Shown in pieces: positions 1 through 5,877 of a stretch of 6,528 nucleotides of DNA. The stretch lies in the NCBI GenBank assembly GCA_947074265.1, contig CAMTPD010000086.1, positions 1-6,528 on the forward strand, read 5' to 3'. The notes below the pieces were generated by a model that was not told where the DNA came from, did no database searches, and saw only the letters and a list, made by a program, of their open reading frames with translations. The number at the start of each line of letters is the position of its first letter. The stretch's first letter is position 1. The translations under genes and the position numbers were made by a program. The stretch comes from an uncultured Porphyromonadaceae bacterium. GTDB taxonomy: Bacteria > Bacteroidota > Bacteroidia > Bacteroidales > CAMTPD01.

Positions 1-199
1 GGGCTTGCGTGATTTTTAGGCCGCGAAGACCAATTCCTATGCAAGCTAGAGTGAGACGTTAGTTAGTGGCGAAAAGTGTATTGACCGAAGGAGTTTCTAA
101 AGTCTTTCCAATGGTCCAATGTGGATGAAGTACAGCCAAGGAAGAAACAAGTCCTACTTGTTTCAAGAAGTTTCTACGCGATTTATAAATCGAATTCAT
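1..199 (-). pseudogene. Tat-exported oxidoreductase, probable Gfo/Idh/MocA family, 5' end with in-frame stop, cut by window edge
   Basis: Read on the minus strand from an ATG at 199-197, the translation starts MNSIYKSRRNFLKQVGLV. That is a twin-arginine signal: S-R-R-N-F-L-K at residues 7-13, then a hydrophobic stretch (GLVSSLAVL). Residues 24-46 form a linker ending TLFATN. Codon 47 (61-59) is TAA. The same frame then continues RLTLACIGIGLRGLK to the window edge: a beta strand followed by G-x-G-x-R-G, the dinucleotide-binding start typical of Tat-exported Gfo/Idh/MocA oxidoreductases, which include GH109-type enzymes. A single base change from AAA, CAA or GAA would create this stop. No ATG, GTG or TTG follows the stop in frame, so a signal-less restart is not visible. 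The gene is divergent from the glycosyltransferase-like gene. The Tat signal is clear; the family rests on about 19 residues after the stop. A sequencing error at base 61 would make it an intact gene. Confidence 0.7.
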
Positions 200-337
200 G
201 TGTAATAGTTTTAAGGAATATGAGTAAAAGTATTAAATTTTTACAACTAAAAAGATTTTGAGATAAAAAAACAGACAAATTAGCATTATTTATTCCTGCG
301 AAGGTTGTTATAAGAGTACAATAAAGTAGAAACAAAT
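200..337. promoter_or_regulatory. Divergent AT-rich intergenic spacer with weak promoter-like boxes
   Basis: This 138-bp AT-rich spacer separates two divergent starts and should hold promoters for both. On the plus strand, TTTG at 257-260 is followed after 20 bp by TAGCATTA at 281-288. The spacing suits a Bacteroidota promoter (-33 TTTG, -7 TAnnTTTG), but the second half of the -7 box fits poorly. On the minus strand a TACTTTTA sequence lies a few tens of bases upstream of the Tat gene start, again an imperfect -7 box without a convincing -33 partner. No operator palindrome or riboswitch was seen. The sequence just before the ATG at 338 is A-rich (AGAAACAAAT) with no Shine-Dalgarno site. Confidence 0.3.
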
Positions 338-1777
338 ATGAAAAAGATTGATTGTTTTCTTCTTGCCGAAGATCAGCACATTACTCAACTTAATGTAGAA
401 GAGTTGAGATACAACCATACTTATATTAATAAAATATACATCCTTTCGCGTGATATCAATTTCTGCATCGAAGGAGCCGAAACATACTATGTAGATTCTT
501 TTTTGAGTCAAAACGCTCTGATGATTATAAAGGAAAACGTCTCTACAGATTACTTTATGCTGCTTTCTGGAGCCGCTAGGATCCGTTTCAGACCGTTTGG
601 ATTACGACGGGTTTTCGATATAATGTCAGATATTAATCCCGGTATGGTTTATACCAACTTCGAACTGGAATCTTCAACACAATCGCAGTTGGTTCAGCTC
701 AACGACTACACCGAAGGAAGTATCAGTGATAGTTTTGATTTCCGGGTAATGGTCTTTATCAAATCATCACGACTCAAAGAGCTTGATTCGCGAATATATG
801 ATCGTATCGAGAAGCATGGCTTTTACTTTCTTCGTCTTTTGATTGCACAAAAAGACCGCATAGCTCATTTGAAAGAAAATACCTACACGGCAATAACCGA
901 CAACAACGACATTACAATGCTACGAGATAAGTTTCATGTAAAGGAACTCACGCTCGAAAAGAATCGAATATGCACACAGTATTTGCAGGATATTAAAGCC
1001 TATCTGCGCCCCGAATACAAAACGATCAGCTTTGATCGGGATAACTTCGAATTCGAAGCAACCATACTTATTTTACATGGTACGAGCATAGAAGATACAG
1101 CTGCAATGATTGATAATGCGTTGAAACAATCGCTATCTGCCGCGTTCAATGTGATGATTGTTTCGCATACCAACGATACCATGTTGCAGAAGCTAATCGG
1201 TAAATACAGCTCTGATTACAGACTAATCAACCTTCAGGTAAACGAGACTGTACGCACCGAAGGATATTGTCTAAATCTGGCGCTTACCCATGAGCGCTGT
1301 GGAAAGTTCTTGGTAGTGCTACAACCGAATGCTTATTTTACCACCACAGAGATGCTCGAGAAAGTTCGTAACGAATTTTATGCGCAAAACTGTGCTACTT
1401 TAATCAATTGCAGCCATCTTTCAGAGCTTGACGAGGATGTTGCTTATCAGCTGATCAAGACTCAGAATAATAAAAACAGCGAGCTTCGTACATTTGATCC
1501 GTCGCTCAACTATGCATTTTATACACCGGCTGCACGTAAGTTTAGCTTTCCGGTTTGCAACTATGCCTCACAATATGCAATGCAACTCAAGCTTTCTCGT
1601 TACTACAAAACAGGATACACTTCGGCATTTATTAAAAACAAAGTAAACGAGCATCAAACGATGAGTTTGTTGCAGGCTGCACAAATAGATACGTATCGAG
1701 CATTTGAAATAGAAGCACGTAAAGCACTCTATTCTTCACTCAATCGCAACGAAAAGATACAGATATACGACGTTTGA
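338..1777 (+). CDS. GT-A/GT2-like glycosyltransferase homologue, probably lacking the catalytic acidic motif
   Basis: This 479-residue soluble protein has no signal peptide or membrane segment. The N-terminal ~215 residues resemble a GT-A-like half: PGMVYTNFE at 101-109, then DYTEGSISDSFDF at 123-135, a layout I recall from Bacteroidales GT2 proteins. Residues ~238-400 look like a second GT2 fold: strand EATILIL, a helix around MIDNALKQSL (257-266), NVMIVSHTNDT (271-281), EGYCLNLAL (308-316), then CGKFLVVLQPNAYF (321-334). Active GT2 proteins normally have V-D-x-x-S-x-D-x-T at the first of these motifs and an acidic L-D-x-D-D at the last. Here they read VSHTNDT and LQPNAY, so nucleotide-sugar and metal binding is probably lost while the fold is kept. 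The frame is open and full length, so this is not simple decay; a pseudoenzyme, scaffold or altered activity is possible. The stop is 44 bp before the kinase ATG, suggesting a functional link to the salvage genes. Family fairly confident, function unknown. Confidence 0.7.
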   Translation: MKKIDCFLLAEDQHITQLNVEELRYNHTYINKIYILSRDINFCIEGAETYYVDSFLSQNALMIIKENVSTDYFMLLSGAARIRFRPFGLRRVFDIMSDINPGMVYTNFELESSTQSQLVQLNDYTEGSISDSFDFRVMVFIKSSRLKELDSRIYDRIEKHGFYFLRLLIAQKDRIAHLKENTYTAITDNNDITMLRDKFHVKELTLEKNRICTQYLQDIKAYLRPEYKTISFDRDNFEFEATILILHGTSIEDTAAMIDNALKQSLSAAFNVMIVSHTNDTMLQKLIGKYSSDYRLINLQVNETVRTEGYCLNLALTHERCGKFLVVLQPNAYFTTTEMLEKVRNEFYAQNCATLINCSHLSELDEDVAYQLIKTQNNKNSELRTFDPSLNYAFYTPAARKFSFPVCNYASQYAMQLKLSRYYKTGYTSAFIKNKVNEHQTMSLLQAAQIDTYRAFEIEARKALYSSLNRNEKIQIYDV

Positions 1778-1816
1778 TTCGAAAATCTTTGTTACTTTGC
1801 TTCACTAATCGGAAAG
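1773..1816 (+). promoter_or_regulatory. Possible promoter and ribosome binding site of the kinase gene
   Basis: TTACTTTG at 1792-1799 matches the Bacteroidota -7 consensus TAnnTTTG except for one base. It sits about 23 bp before the ATG at 1822, which would give a short leader. A TTTG at 1773-1776 could be the -33 box, but the 15-bp gap is shorter than the usual 19-21 bp, so the call is weak. GGAAAG at 1811-1816 lies 5 bp before the ATG. It is a purine-rich ribosome binding site and is the main reason for preferring the ATG at 1822 over the upstream TTG at 1774. Confidence 0.3.
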
Positions 1817-1821
1817 AATAC

Positions 1822-2709
1822 ATGCAACACGGTACTTTGAAACGATTCGCTACCGGCGCAATACTAATTGCCGATAGCGGATCTACCAAAACACATTGGG
1901 TCTTACTTGATATAGACGGAAACGTCAAAGAGTTTAAGACTCCGGGTATCAATCCTTACTATCAATCGTACGACGATATTTGCTCTCTACTCGAGCAACA
2001 GTTGTTTTGTCATATCAAAGCAAACACGATCTCGTACGTTTATTTTTATGGAGCCGGTTGTGCAGCGATCGACAAGAAACAAATCCTTTATACAGCATTG
2101 AAGTTATATTGCTCAAGTGCAGTAGTCGAGATAGAATCCGATCTATTAGGTGCTGCTAGGGCAATGTTTCAAGATTCGCCGGGAATCATCGGTATACTCG
2201 GTACGGGTTCCAACTCGGGCGTGTATAATGGACATAAGATTACCGAAAACGTTTCTCCTTTAGGCTTTATTCTTGGCGACGAAGGTTCGGGAGCCGTAAT
2301 TGCAAAACAGTTTATAGCCGATTGCTTAAAGAATCAAGCGCCGGTATTAATAAGCCAAAGCTTCTTCGAACGATTCAGACTCACGCGCGAATCCATTCTC
2401 GATCAAGTATACCGTCAGCCATTTCCCAATCGATTTTTGGCTCAGTTTATGCCCTTTCTTTCCGAGTACAAGCATGAAGACTACGTGAATAACCTGATTC
2501 GAAACGCATTCAAAGCCTTTGTAGTGCGTAATCTCAAACAATACAACTACGAGTCTTATCCAATACGTATCATAGGATCGGTAGCCTTCAACTTCGAAAC
2601 CATTCTGAGGGATGCATTTATCGACGCAGGCCTATGTCTCGATGCCGTAGAAGCAGACCCAATGGTACAACTCATCAAGTTTCACCAAATACAATATACA
2701 ATCGAATGA
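1822..2709 (+). CDS. BadF/BadG/BcrA/BcrD-family amino-sugar kinase (MurNAc/GlcNAc kinase, MurK/NagK type)
   Basis: Predicted to phosphorylate N-acetylmuramic acid and/or N-acetylglucosamine at O6 with ATP in the cytoplasm. The ASKHA-fold landmarks appear in order over 295 residues: phosphate-1 loop ADSGSTKTHW (17-26), YGAGC (76-80), an acidic motif ESDLLGAARA (105-114), phosphate-2 loop GILGTGSNSG (124-133), GFILGDEGSGA (148-158), and the adenosine motif IIGSVAFNF (250-258). Length is normal for the family. The ATG at 1822 is chosen because a GGAAAG site precedes it; starting at TTG 1774 would add 16 residues before the first conserved strand. The stop overlaps the murQ start (ATGA, 2706-2709), implying translational coupling. 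Clostridium MurK belongs to this family and uses both MurNAc and GlcNAc, and Tannerella has a comparable murK-murQ arrangement. Coupling to MurQ therefore favours MurNAc as a substrate, but the motifs cannot separate MurNAc from GlcNAc. Confidence 0.85.
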   Translation: MQHGTLKRFATGAILIADSGSTKTHWVLLDIDGNVKEFKTPGINPYYQSYDDICSLLEQQLFCHIKANTISYVYFYGAGCAAIDKKQILYTALKLYCSSAVVEIESDLLGAARAMFQDSPGIIGILGTGSNSGVYNGHKITENVSPLGFILGDEGSGAVIAKQFIADCLKNQAPVLISQSFFERFRLTRESILDQVYRQPFPNRFLAQFMPFLSEYKHEDYVNNLIRNAFKAFVVRNLKQYNYESYPIRIIGSVAFNFETILRDAFIDAGLCLDAVEADPMVQLIKFHQIQYTIE

Positions 2710-3539
2710 ATTTTAAACGCACCACAGAAGAGTCTTCTTTGTATGATAACTTAGAGGATATGTCGGTAGAGGAAATTCTTACACACATAAACAACGAAGA
2801 CAAAAAGGTTGCCGTAGCCGTAGAAGAGGCTATGCCACAAATCGCACCTTTGGTAGAGAAAGTTGTGGAGAAGCTTTCGGACGGAGGACGTCTCTTTTAT
2901 ATCGGAGCCGGAACAAGCGGTCGTCTCGGAATTCTTGACGCTTCGGAGATTCCGCCTACGTTCGGAATGCCCGACACGGTTGTAATCGGACTGATTGCCG
3001 GTGGCGATAAAGCCATCCGCACTCCGGTAGAAAATGCCGAAGACAGCGAGAATGCCGGATGGAATCAACTCCAGCAATACAATGTAAGTAGCAAAGATGT
3101 TGTTGTGGGTATCGCAGCCTCCGGTACAACTCCTTATGTTATTTCCACATTGCGTAAGTGTCGGGAAAACGGAATTGCTACAGGTTCTATCTCTTGTAAC
3201 AGCAATGCCCCCGTATCGGTAGAGGCAGATTTTCCGATAGAGATCATCGTAGGTCCTGAGTTTATTACCGGAAGTACGCGTATGAAGTCGGGCACGGCAC
3301 AAAAGCTTGTTCTGAATATGATTTCGACAACCTCCATGGTTGCCTTGGGGCGCGTGAAAGGAAACAAGATGGTAAATATGCAACTCACCAACCGCAAACT
3401 GATAGAACGAGGTTGCAACATGATTACCGATATTACCGGTATCGACTACAACGAAGCTCGCAAACTGCTTGTATTGCACGGCTCGGTAAGCAAAGTCATC
3501 GAGGTAATCAACCAACGCAAACGAGACAACATGCTATAA
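2706..3539 (+). CDS. murQ: N-acetylmuramic acid 6-phosphate etherase
   Basis: A cytoplasmic SIS-domain lyase that cleaves the D-lactyl ether of MurNAc-6-phosphate, giving GlcNAc-6-phosphate and D-lactate in peptidoglycan recycling or salvage. The 277-residue product begins NFKRTTEESSLYDNL, like other MurQ proteins. It has the phosphate-binding IGAGTSGRLG (66-75) followed by DASEIPPTFG (78-87), whose Glu81 corresponds to a catalytic Glu of E. coli MurQ. AEDSENAG (111-118) holds the second expected Glu (112). IAASGTTPY (136-144) and the GCKR/MurQ signature GPEFITGSTRMKSGTAQK (183-200) follow. The start at 2706 overlaps the kinase stop by four bases; the frame is open upstream to 2634, but those residues are only the kinase gene read in another frame and lie outside the conserved protein. 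It is about 20 residues shorter than E. coli MurQ at the C-terminus. The immediately upstream kinase would supply its substrate. Confidence 0.96.
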   Translation: MNFKRTTEESSLYDNLEDMSVEEILTHINNEDKKVAVAVEEAMPQIAPLVEKVVEKLSDGGRLFYIGAGTSGRLGILDASEIPPTFGMPDTVVIGLIAGGDKAIRTPVENAEDSENAGWNQLQQYNVSSKDVVVGIAASGTTPYVISTLRKCRENGIATGSISCNSNAPVSVEADFPIEIIVGPEFITGSTRMKSGTAQKLVLNMISTTSMVALGRVKGNKMVNMQLTNRKLIERGCNMITDITGIDYNEARKLLVLHGSVSKVIEVINQRKRDNML

Positions 3540-3579
3540 GTTGTTTCTTTGTATGTAATGAAGTTTAGAAAGACACAAC
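3540..3579 (+). repeat. Imperfect inverted repeat just after murQ
   Basis: GTTGTTTCTTT (3540-3550) can pair with AAAGACACAAC (3569-3579) with one internal mismatch and an 18-nt loop. It starts one base after the murQ stop. No T-run follows, so it is not a standard intrinsic terminator. It could be a weak attenuator or a 3'-end-protecting hairpin between murQ and the sulfatase gene, or chance. The rest of the 62-bp spacer is A-rich before the sulfatase ATG, without a Shine-Dalgarno site. Confidence 0.3.
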
Positions 3580-3601
3580 AACCCGAATAACGAAGTAAAT
3601 C

Positions 3602-5119
3602 ATGAAAAACAAACATCTAGCGTCGCTACTTGTAGCGACTAGCGGAACATGCGCGCTTGTTTCTTGCGCATCGGGAACACAGTCTACACCTGCACGCCCC
3701 AATATTGTCTATATCCTTGCCGACGATATGGGCTATGGCGACGTAAAAGCTTTGAACCCTCAATCTAAAATCCCTACACCCGTACTCGACAGTATGGTGC
3801 ACAATGGCATTGCTTTTACAGATGCACACACCAACTCTGCCGTAAGCACGCCAACGCGTTACGGCATTCTTACCGGAAGATATACCTTTAGAAGTCGTCT
3901 TAAGAACGGCGTATTGGTAGGGCATGAGCCTTCTCTTATCGAACCCGAACGCGAAACCGTGGGTACATTGTTGCAACGAAATGGTTATACTACTGCATGC
4001 GTTGGTAAATGGCACCTCGGACTCGACTGGGCAAAGAAAGATGAATCGAAACCACTCTTTGAGGGAGATCTTTGGGATATACAGAATACTGAAAACACAG
4101 ATTATATGGCCTACGTAGGCGGAGGTCCTAAGGATCACGGCTTCGACTACAGCTACATCATGCCGGCTTCGCTCGACATTGCTCCGTATCTATACATTGA
4201 AAACGGAAAAGTTACTGCTTCAACCATTCACCGTGCTGCCGGTTGGAAAAGCGACGAAGCACGTGGTGTGTGGTACCGCCAAGGCGATACGGGTGATGAT
4301 TTTAAGCACGAAGAAACCCTCGACACGTTTATCGACAAATCAATAGCCTTTATAAACGGGCAAAAGCAAAGCGACAAACCATTCTTCCTATACCTTCCGC
4401 TTACGGCTCCGCATACGCCATGGCTTCCTTCGGCACAGTTTCGAGGCAAATCGGGTGCGGGAGTTTACGGCGATTTTGTCTGCATGGTCGATCATGCCGT
4501 AGGGCGTGTGCAAGAAGCGTTGAAGCAAGCCGGACTGGCAGAGAACACGATCGTTATTTTTACCAGCGACAACGGTGCGCACTGGCTTCCCGAAGATATT
4601 GCAGCAACACAGCATCAGGCAAATGCTCAATTCTCGGGTATGAAATCGGATGTATGGGAGGGCGGACATCGTGTACCGTTTATCGTAACTTGGCCACAAG
4701 GGATCAAGACTGGCAAAACAAGCGACGAGGTGATTTGCACAACAGACCTTATGGCTACTTGTGCCGAAATGATTGGCGTACCGCTTAGTGAAAACAGTGG
4801 CGAAGACAGCTTTAGTTTCTGGAAAGTACTCACGGGCGAATCCCATACAGCTCCTTTGCGTGAAGCTACGATACACCATTCCATTTCAGGAGAGTTTGCA
4901 TTACGCCAAGGCGACTGGGTGTATATCGACTGTAAAGGTTCGGGCGGCTGGTCTAAACGTGACGAAAACAGCACACTTCAACCACAAGTACAGCTCTACA
5001 ACGTTGTAGAAGATCCGCAAGAACTGAACAACCTCTGTGAGCAATATCCGGAGAAAGTTACGTCGATGAAAGCATTGCTCGAAAAGTACAAAAACGAAGG
5101 ACGAAGCCGAAGTTTGTAA
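3602..5119 (+). CDS. Lipoprotein sulfatase, S1 family, serine-type
   Basis: Hydrolyses sulfate esters, probably on an exported or host glycan; the substrate cannot be read from sequence. The N-terminus is a lipoprotein signal: MKNKH, a hydrophobic stretch, then LVSC with Cys22 as lipidation site. The S1 sulfatase landmarks are complete over 505 residues: NIVYILADDMGYGD (34-47, metal-binding Asp41/Asp42), STPTRYGILTGR (82-93, the maturation signature with Ser82 as formylglycine precursor), GKWHLG (135-140, Lys136 and His138), TAPHTPW (268-274), IFTSDNGAHW (319-328, metal ligands Asp323/Asn324) and SGMKSDVWEGGHRVP (345-359, Lys348). A serine-type enzyme needs an anaerobic sulfatase-maturating radical-SAM enzyme (anSME), which is not in this window. 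The call covers a complete, probably active enzyme. The gene lies 62 bp after murQ on the same strand. Automatic names such as arylsulfatase or GalNAc-6-sulfatase would go beyond the evidence. Confidence 0.93.
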   Translation: MKNKHLASLLVATSGTCALVSCASGTQSTPARPNIVYILADDMGYGDVKALNPQSKIPTPVLDSMVHNGIAFTDAHTNSAVSTPTRYGILTGRYTFRSRLKNGVLVGHEPSLIEPERETVGTLLQRNGYTTACVGKWHLGLDWAKKDESKPLFEGDLWDIQNTENTDYMAYVGGGPKDHGFDYSYIMPASLDIAPYLYIENGKVTASTIHRAAGWKSDEARGVWYRQGDTGDDFKHEETLDTFIDKSIAFINGQKQSDKPFFLYLPLTAPHTPWLPSAQFRGKSGAGVYGDFVCMVDHAVGRVQEALKQAGLAENTIVIFTSDNGAHWLPEDIAATQHQANAQFSGMKSDVWEGGHRVPFIVTWPQGIKTGKTSDEVICTTDLMATCAEMIGVPLSENSGEDSFSFWKVLTGESHTAPLREATIHHSISGEFALRQGDWVYIDCKGSGGWSKRDENSTLQPQVQLYNVVEDPQELNNLCEQYPEKVTSMKALLEKYKNEGRSRSL

Positions 5120-5197
5120 GAATTCCGAATTTTGTAGGTGTGTTGGCAAACATAAATTCATTTTCATGGTTATAGCAATAGACTAAACAAAAATCAA

Positions 5198-5668
5198 ATG
5201 AAATACGTATTTATAGTTTCAATTGCGCTTACAACCGGATTAATCTCCTGCAATACTAAAAGCAACAACGATGCAATCAAAACACAGGAAATAGAGAAAG
5301 TAGAATCGCTTACTGTAGAACCTGTCGATACACACATGAAAAAAGTTCGCTACGAAGGCATACTTCCGGCTGCTGATTGTGAAGGTATTAAAACCGAGGT
5401 TGCATTCTGGAAAGAAGAAAGTGCCAATGTTGGTACATACGATCTTTCGCAAAAGTATTTGGGTACCAAAGAGAATCCATTCTATTCATCGGGCGATTTT
5501 AAAGTAATTACCGATGATGCTAACGGTGCTACTTATTATCAACTCAATCCCGGTAAACCGGATAGTATTATGAACTTCAAATACATGGGAGATAGTATTA
5601 TCATGGTAGGCAGCGACTTTAAACTTGGTCCATCGGGACTAAACTATACGTTGAAAATTCATCACTAA
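5198..5668 (+). CDS. Small NlpE-N-like lipoprotein lacking one Cys of the CxxC motif
   Basis: This 156-residue protein has a lipoprotein signal (MKYVFIVSIALTTGLISC, Cys18 lipidated), then a linker (19-48). From about residue 49 it resembles the N-terminal domain of NlpE, a copper-resistance and surface-sensing lipoprotein: YEGILPAADCEGIKTEVAF (52-70), a strand pair reaching YDLSQKYLGTK (81-91), and later short beta strands (FKVI, YYQLNPG, YMGDSIIMVG). In NlpE the key segment reads P-C-A-D-C; here it is P-A-A-D-C (57-61), so Ala58 replaces the first Cys. The disulfide or metal role of that CxxC is therefore unlikely. Only the N domain is present, as in many Bacteroidota homologues. It lies 78 bp after the sulfatase and before a strong terminator, so it is probably the last gene of the unit. 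A weak promoter-like pair (TTTG at 5131-5134, TAAATTCA at 5153-5160) could also serve it. Function: envelope lipoprotein, otherwise unknown. Confidence 0.75.
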   Translation: MKYVFIVSIALTTGLISCNTKSNNDAIKTQEIEKVESLTVEPVDTHMKKVRYEGILPAADCEGIKTEVAFWKEESANVGTYDLSQKYLGTKENPFYSSGDFKVITDDANGATYYQLNPGKPDSIMNFKYMGDSIIMVGSDFKLGPSGLNYTLKIHH

Positions 5669-5693
5669 GAAGAACAACCTCAATTATAGCGAG

Positions 5694-5725
5694 AAGGGGA
5701 AGGCGTTTATGCTTTCCCTTTTTTT
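5694..5725 (+). terminator. Rho-independent terminator after the nlpE-like gene
   Basis: GGGAAGGC (5697-5704) pairs with GCTTTCCC (5711-5718), eight pairs including one G-U, around the 6-nt loop GTTTAT. It can extend outward by A-U and G-U pairs from 5694. A run of seven T (5719-5725) follows at once. It begins 25 bp after the nlpE-like stop and should end the plus-strand transcript. Its minus-strand equivalent has no upstream A-run of similar quality. Confidence 0.85.
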
Positions 5726-5742
5726 ATGCATAACGAGAAACG

Positions 5743-5768
5743 AATCGTCAGGTCGGCACCTGACGATT
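5743..5768. repeat. Palindromic hairpin, first copy
   Basis: AATCGTCAGGT (5743-5753) pairs perfectly over 11 bp with ACCTGACGATT (5758-5768) around a CGGC loop. The 18-base core GTCAGGTCGGCACCTGAC recurs 44 bp further on. It is not followed by a T-run on the plus strand. It lies in the convergent intergenic region between the nlpE-like gene and yceI, a usual site for REP-like elements and bidirectional terminators. Confidence 0.85.
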
Positions 5769-5778
5769 TAAAACAAAC

Positions 5779-5820
5779 GAAGAGTGAATCGTCAGGTCGG
5801 CACCTGACAATTCACTCTTC
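5779..5820. repeat. Palindromic hairpin, second copy; possible yceI terminator
   Basis: A 19-bp stem with a single C-A mismatch pairs 5779-5797 with 5802-5820 around the same CGGC loop. The 23 bases 5786-5808 are an exact direct repeat of 5742-5764. The outer GAAGAGTGAA/TTCACTCTTC arms are unique to this copy. Read on the minus strand, downstream of the yceI stop (5878), the stem is followed by GTTTGTTTT, so it could terminate yceI transcription. The rest of 5821-5877 shows nothing notable. Confidence 0.8.
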
Positions 5821-5877
5821 ACTATGTCTGTATTTATTCTTCGTTTACTTCAAATGCAGACTTTACAACGATCGTAC

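Noticed and set aside
101..205. Short plus-strand open stretch containing ATG at 119
   Set aside because: It is the complement of the Tat signal-peptide region, which gives a far better motif (SRRNFLK) on the minus strand.
308..511. Minus-strand 67-codon frame overlapping the start of the GT-like gene
   Set aside because: It is antisense to the GT-like N-terminus. The hydrophobic, Phe/Ile-rich composition is explained by AT-rich sequence, and it has no start-site features.
1774..1821. TTG start 48 bases upstream of the kinase ATG
   Set aside because: It would overlap the GT-like stop codon and add 16 residues before the first conserved strand. The ATG at 1822 has a GGAAAG site at suitable spacing.
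2634..2705. Upstream in-frame extension of murQ from ATG 2634
   Set aside because: The added 24 residues are kinase coding sequence in another frame, and MurQ proteins start near NFKRTTEES. The ATGA overlap at 2706 is the natural start.
2751..3515. Long minus-strand open frame (254 codons) opposite murQ
   Set aside because: It lies wholly antisense to a strongly conserved murQ. Its translation is rich in Cys, Tyr, Arg and Asn without domain motifs, as expected for a shadow frame.
4388..4879. Minus-strand open frames opposite the sulfatase (also 3626-4138 and 4627-4974)
   Set aside because: All overlap conserved sulfatase motifs on the other strand and show no recognisable domain or start context.
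5742..5820. CRISPR array
   Set aside because: There are only two repeat units, 44 bp apart, each a self-complementary hairpin with the arms extending into the would-be spacer. No cas genes are nearby.
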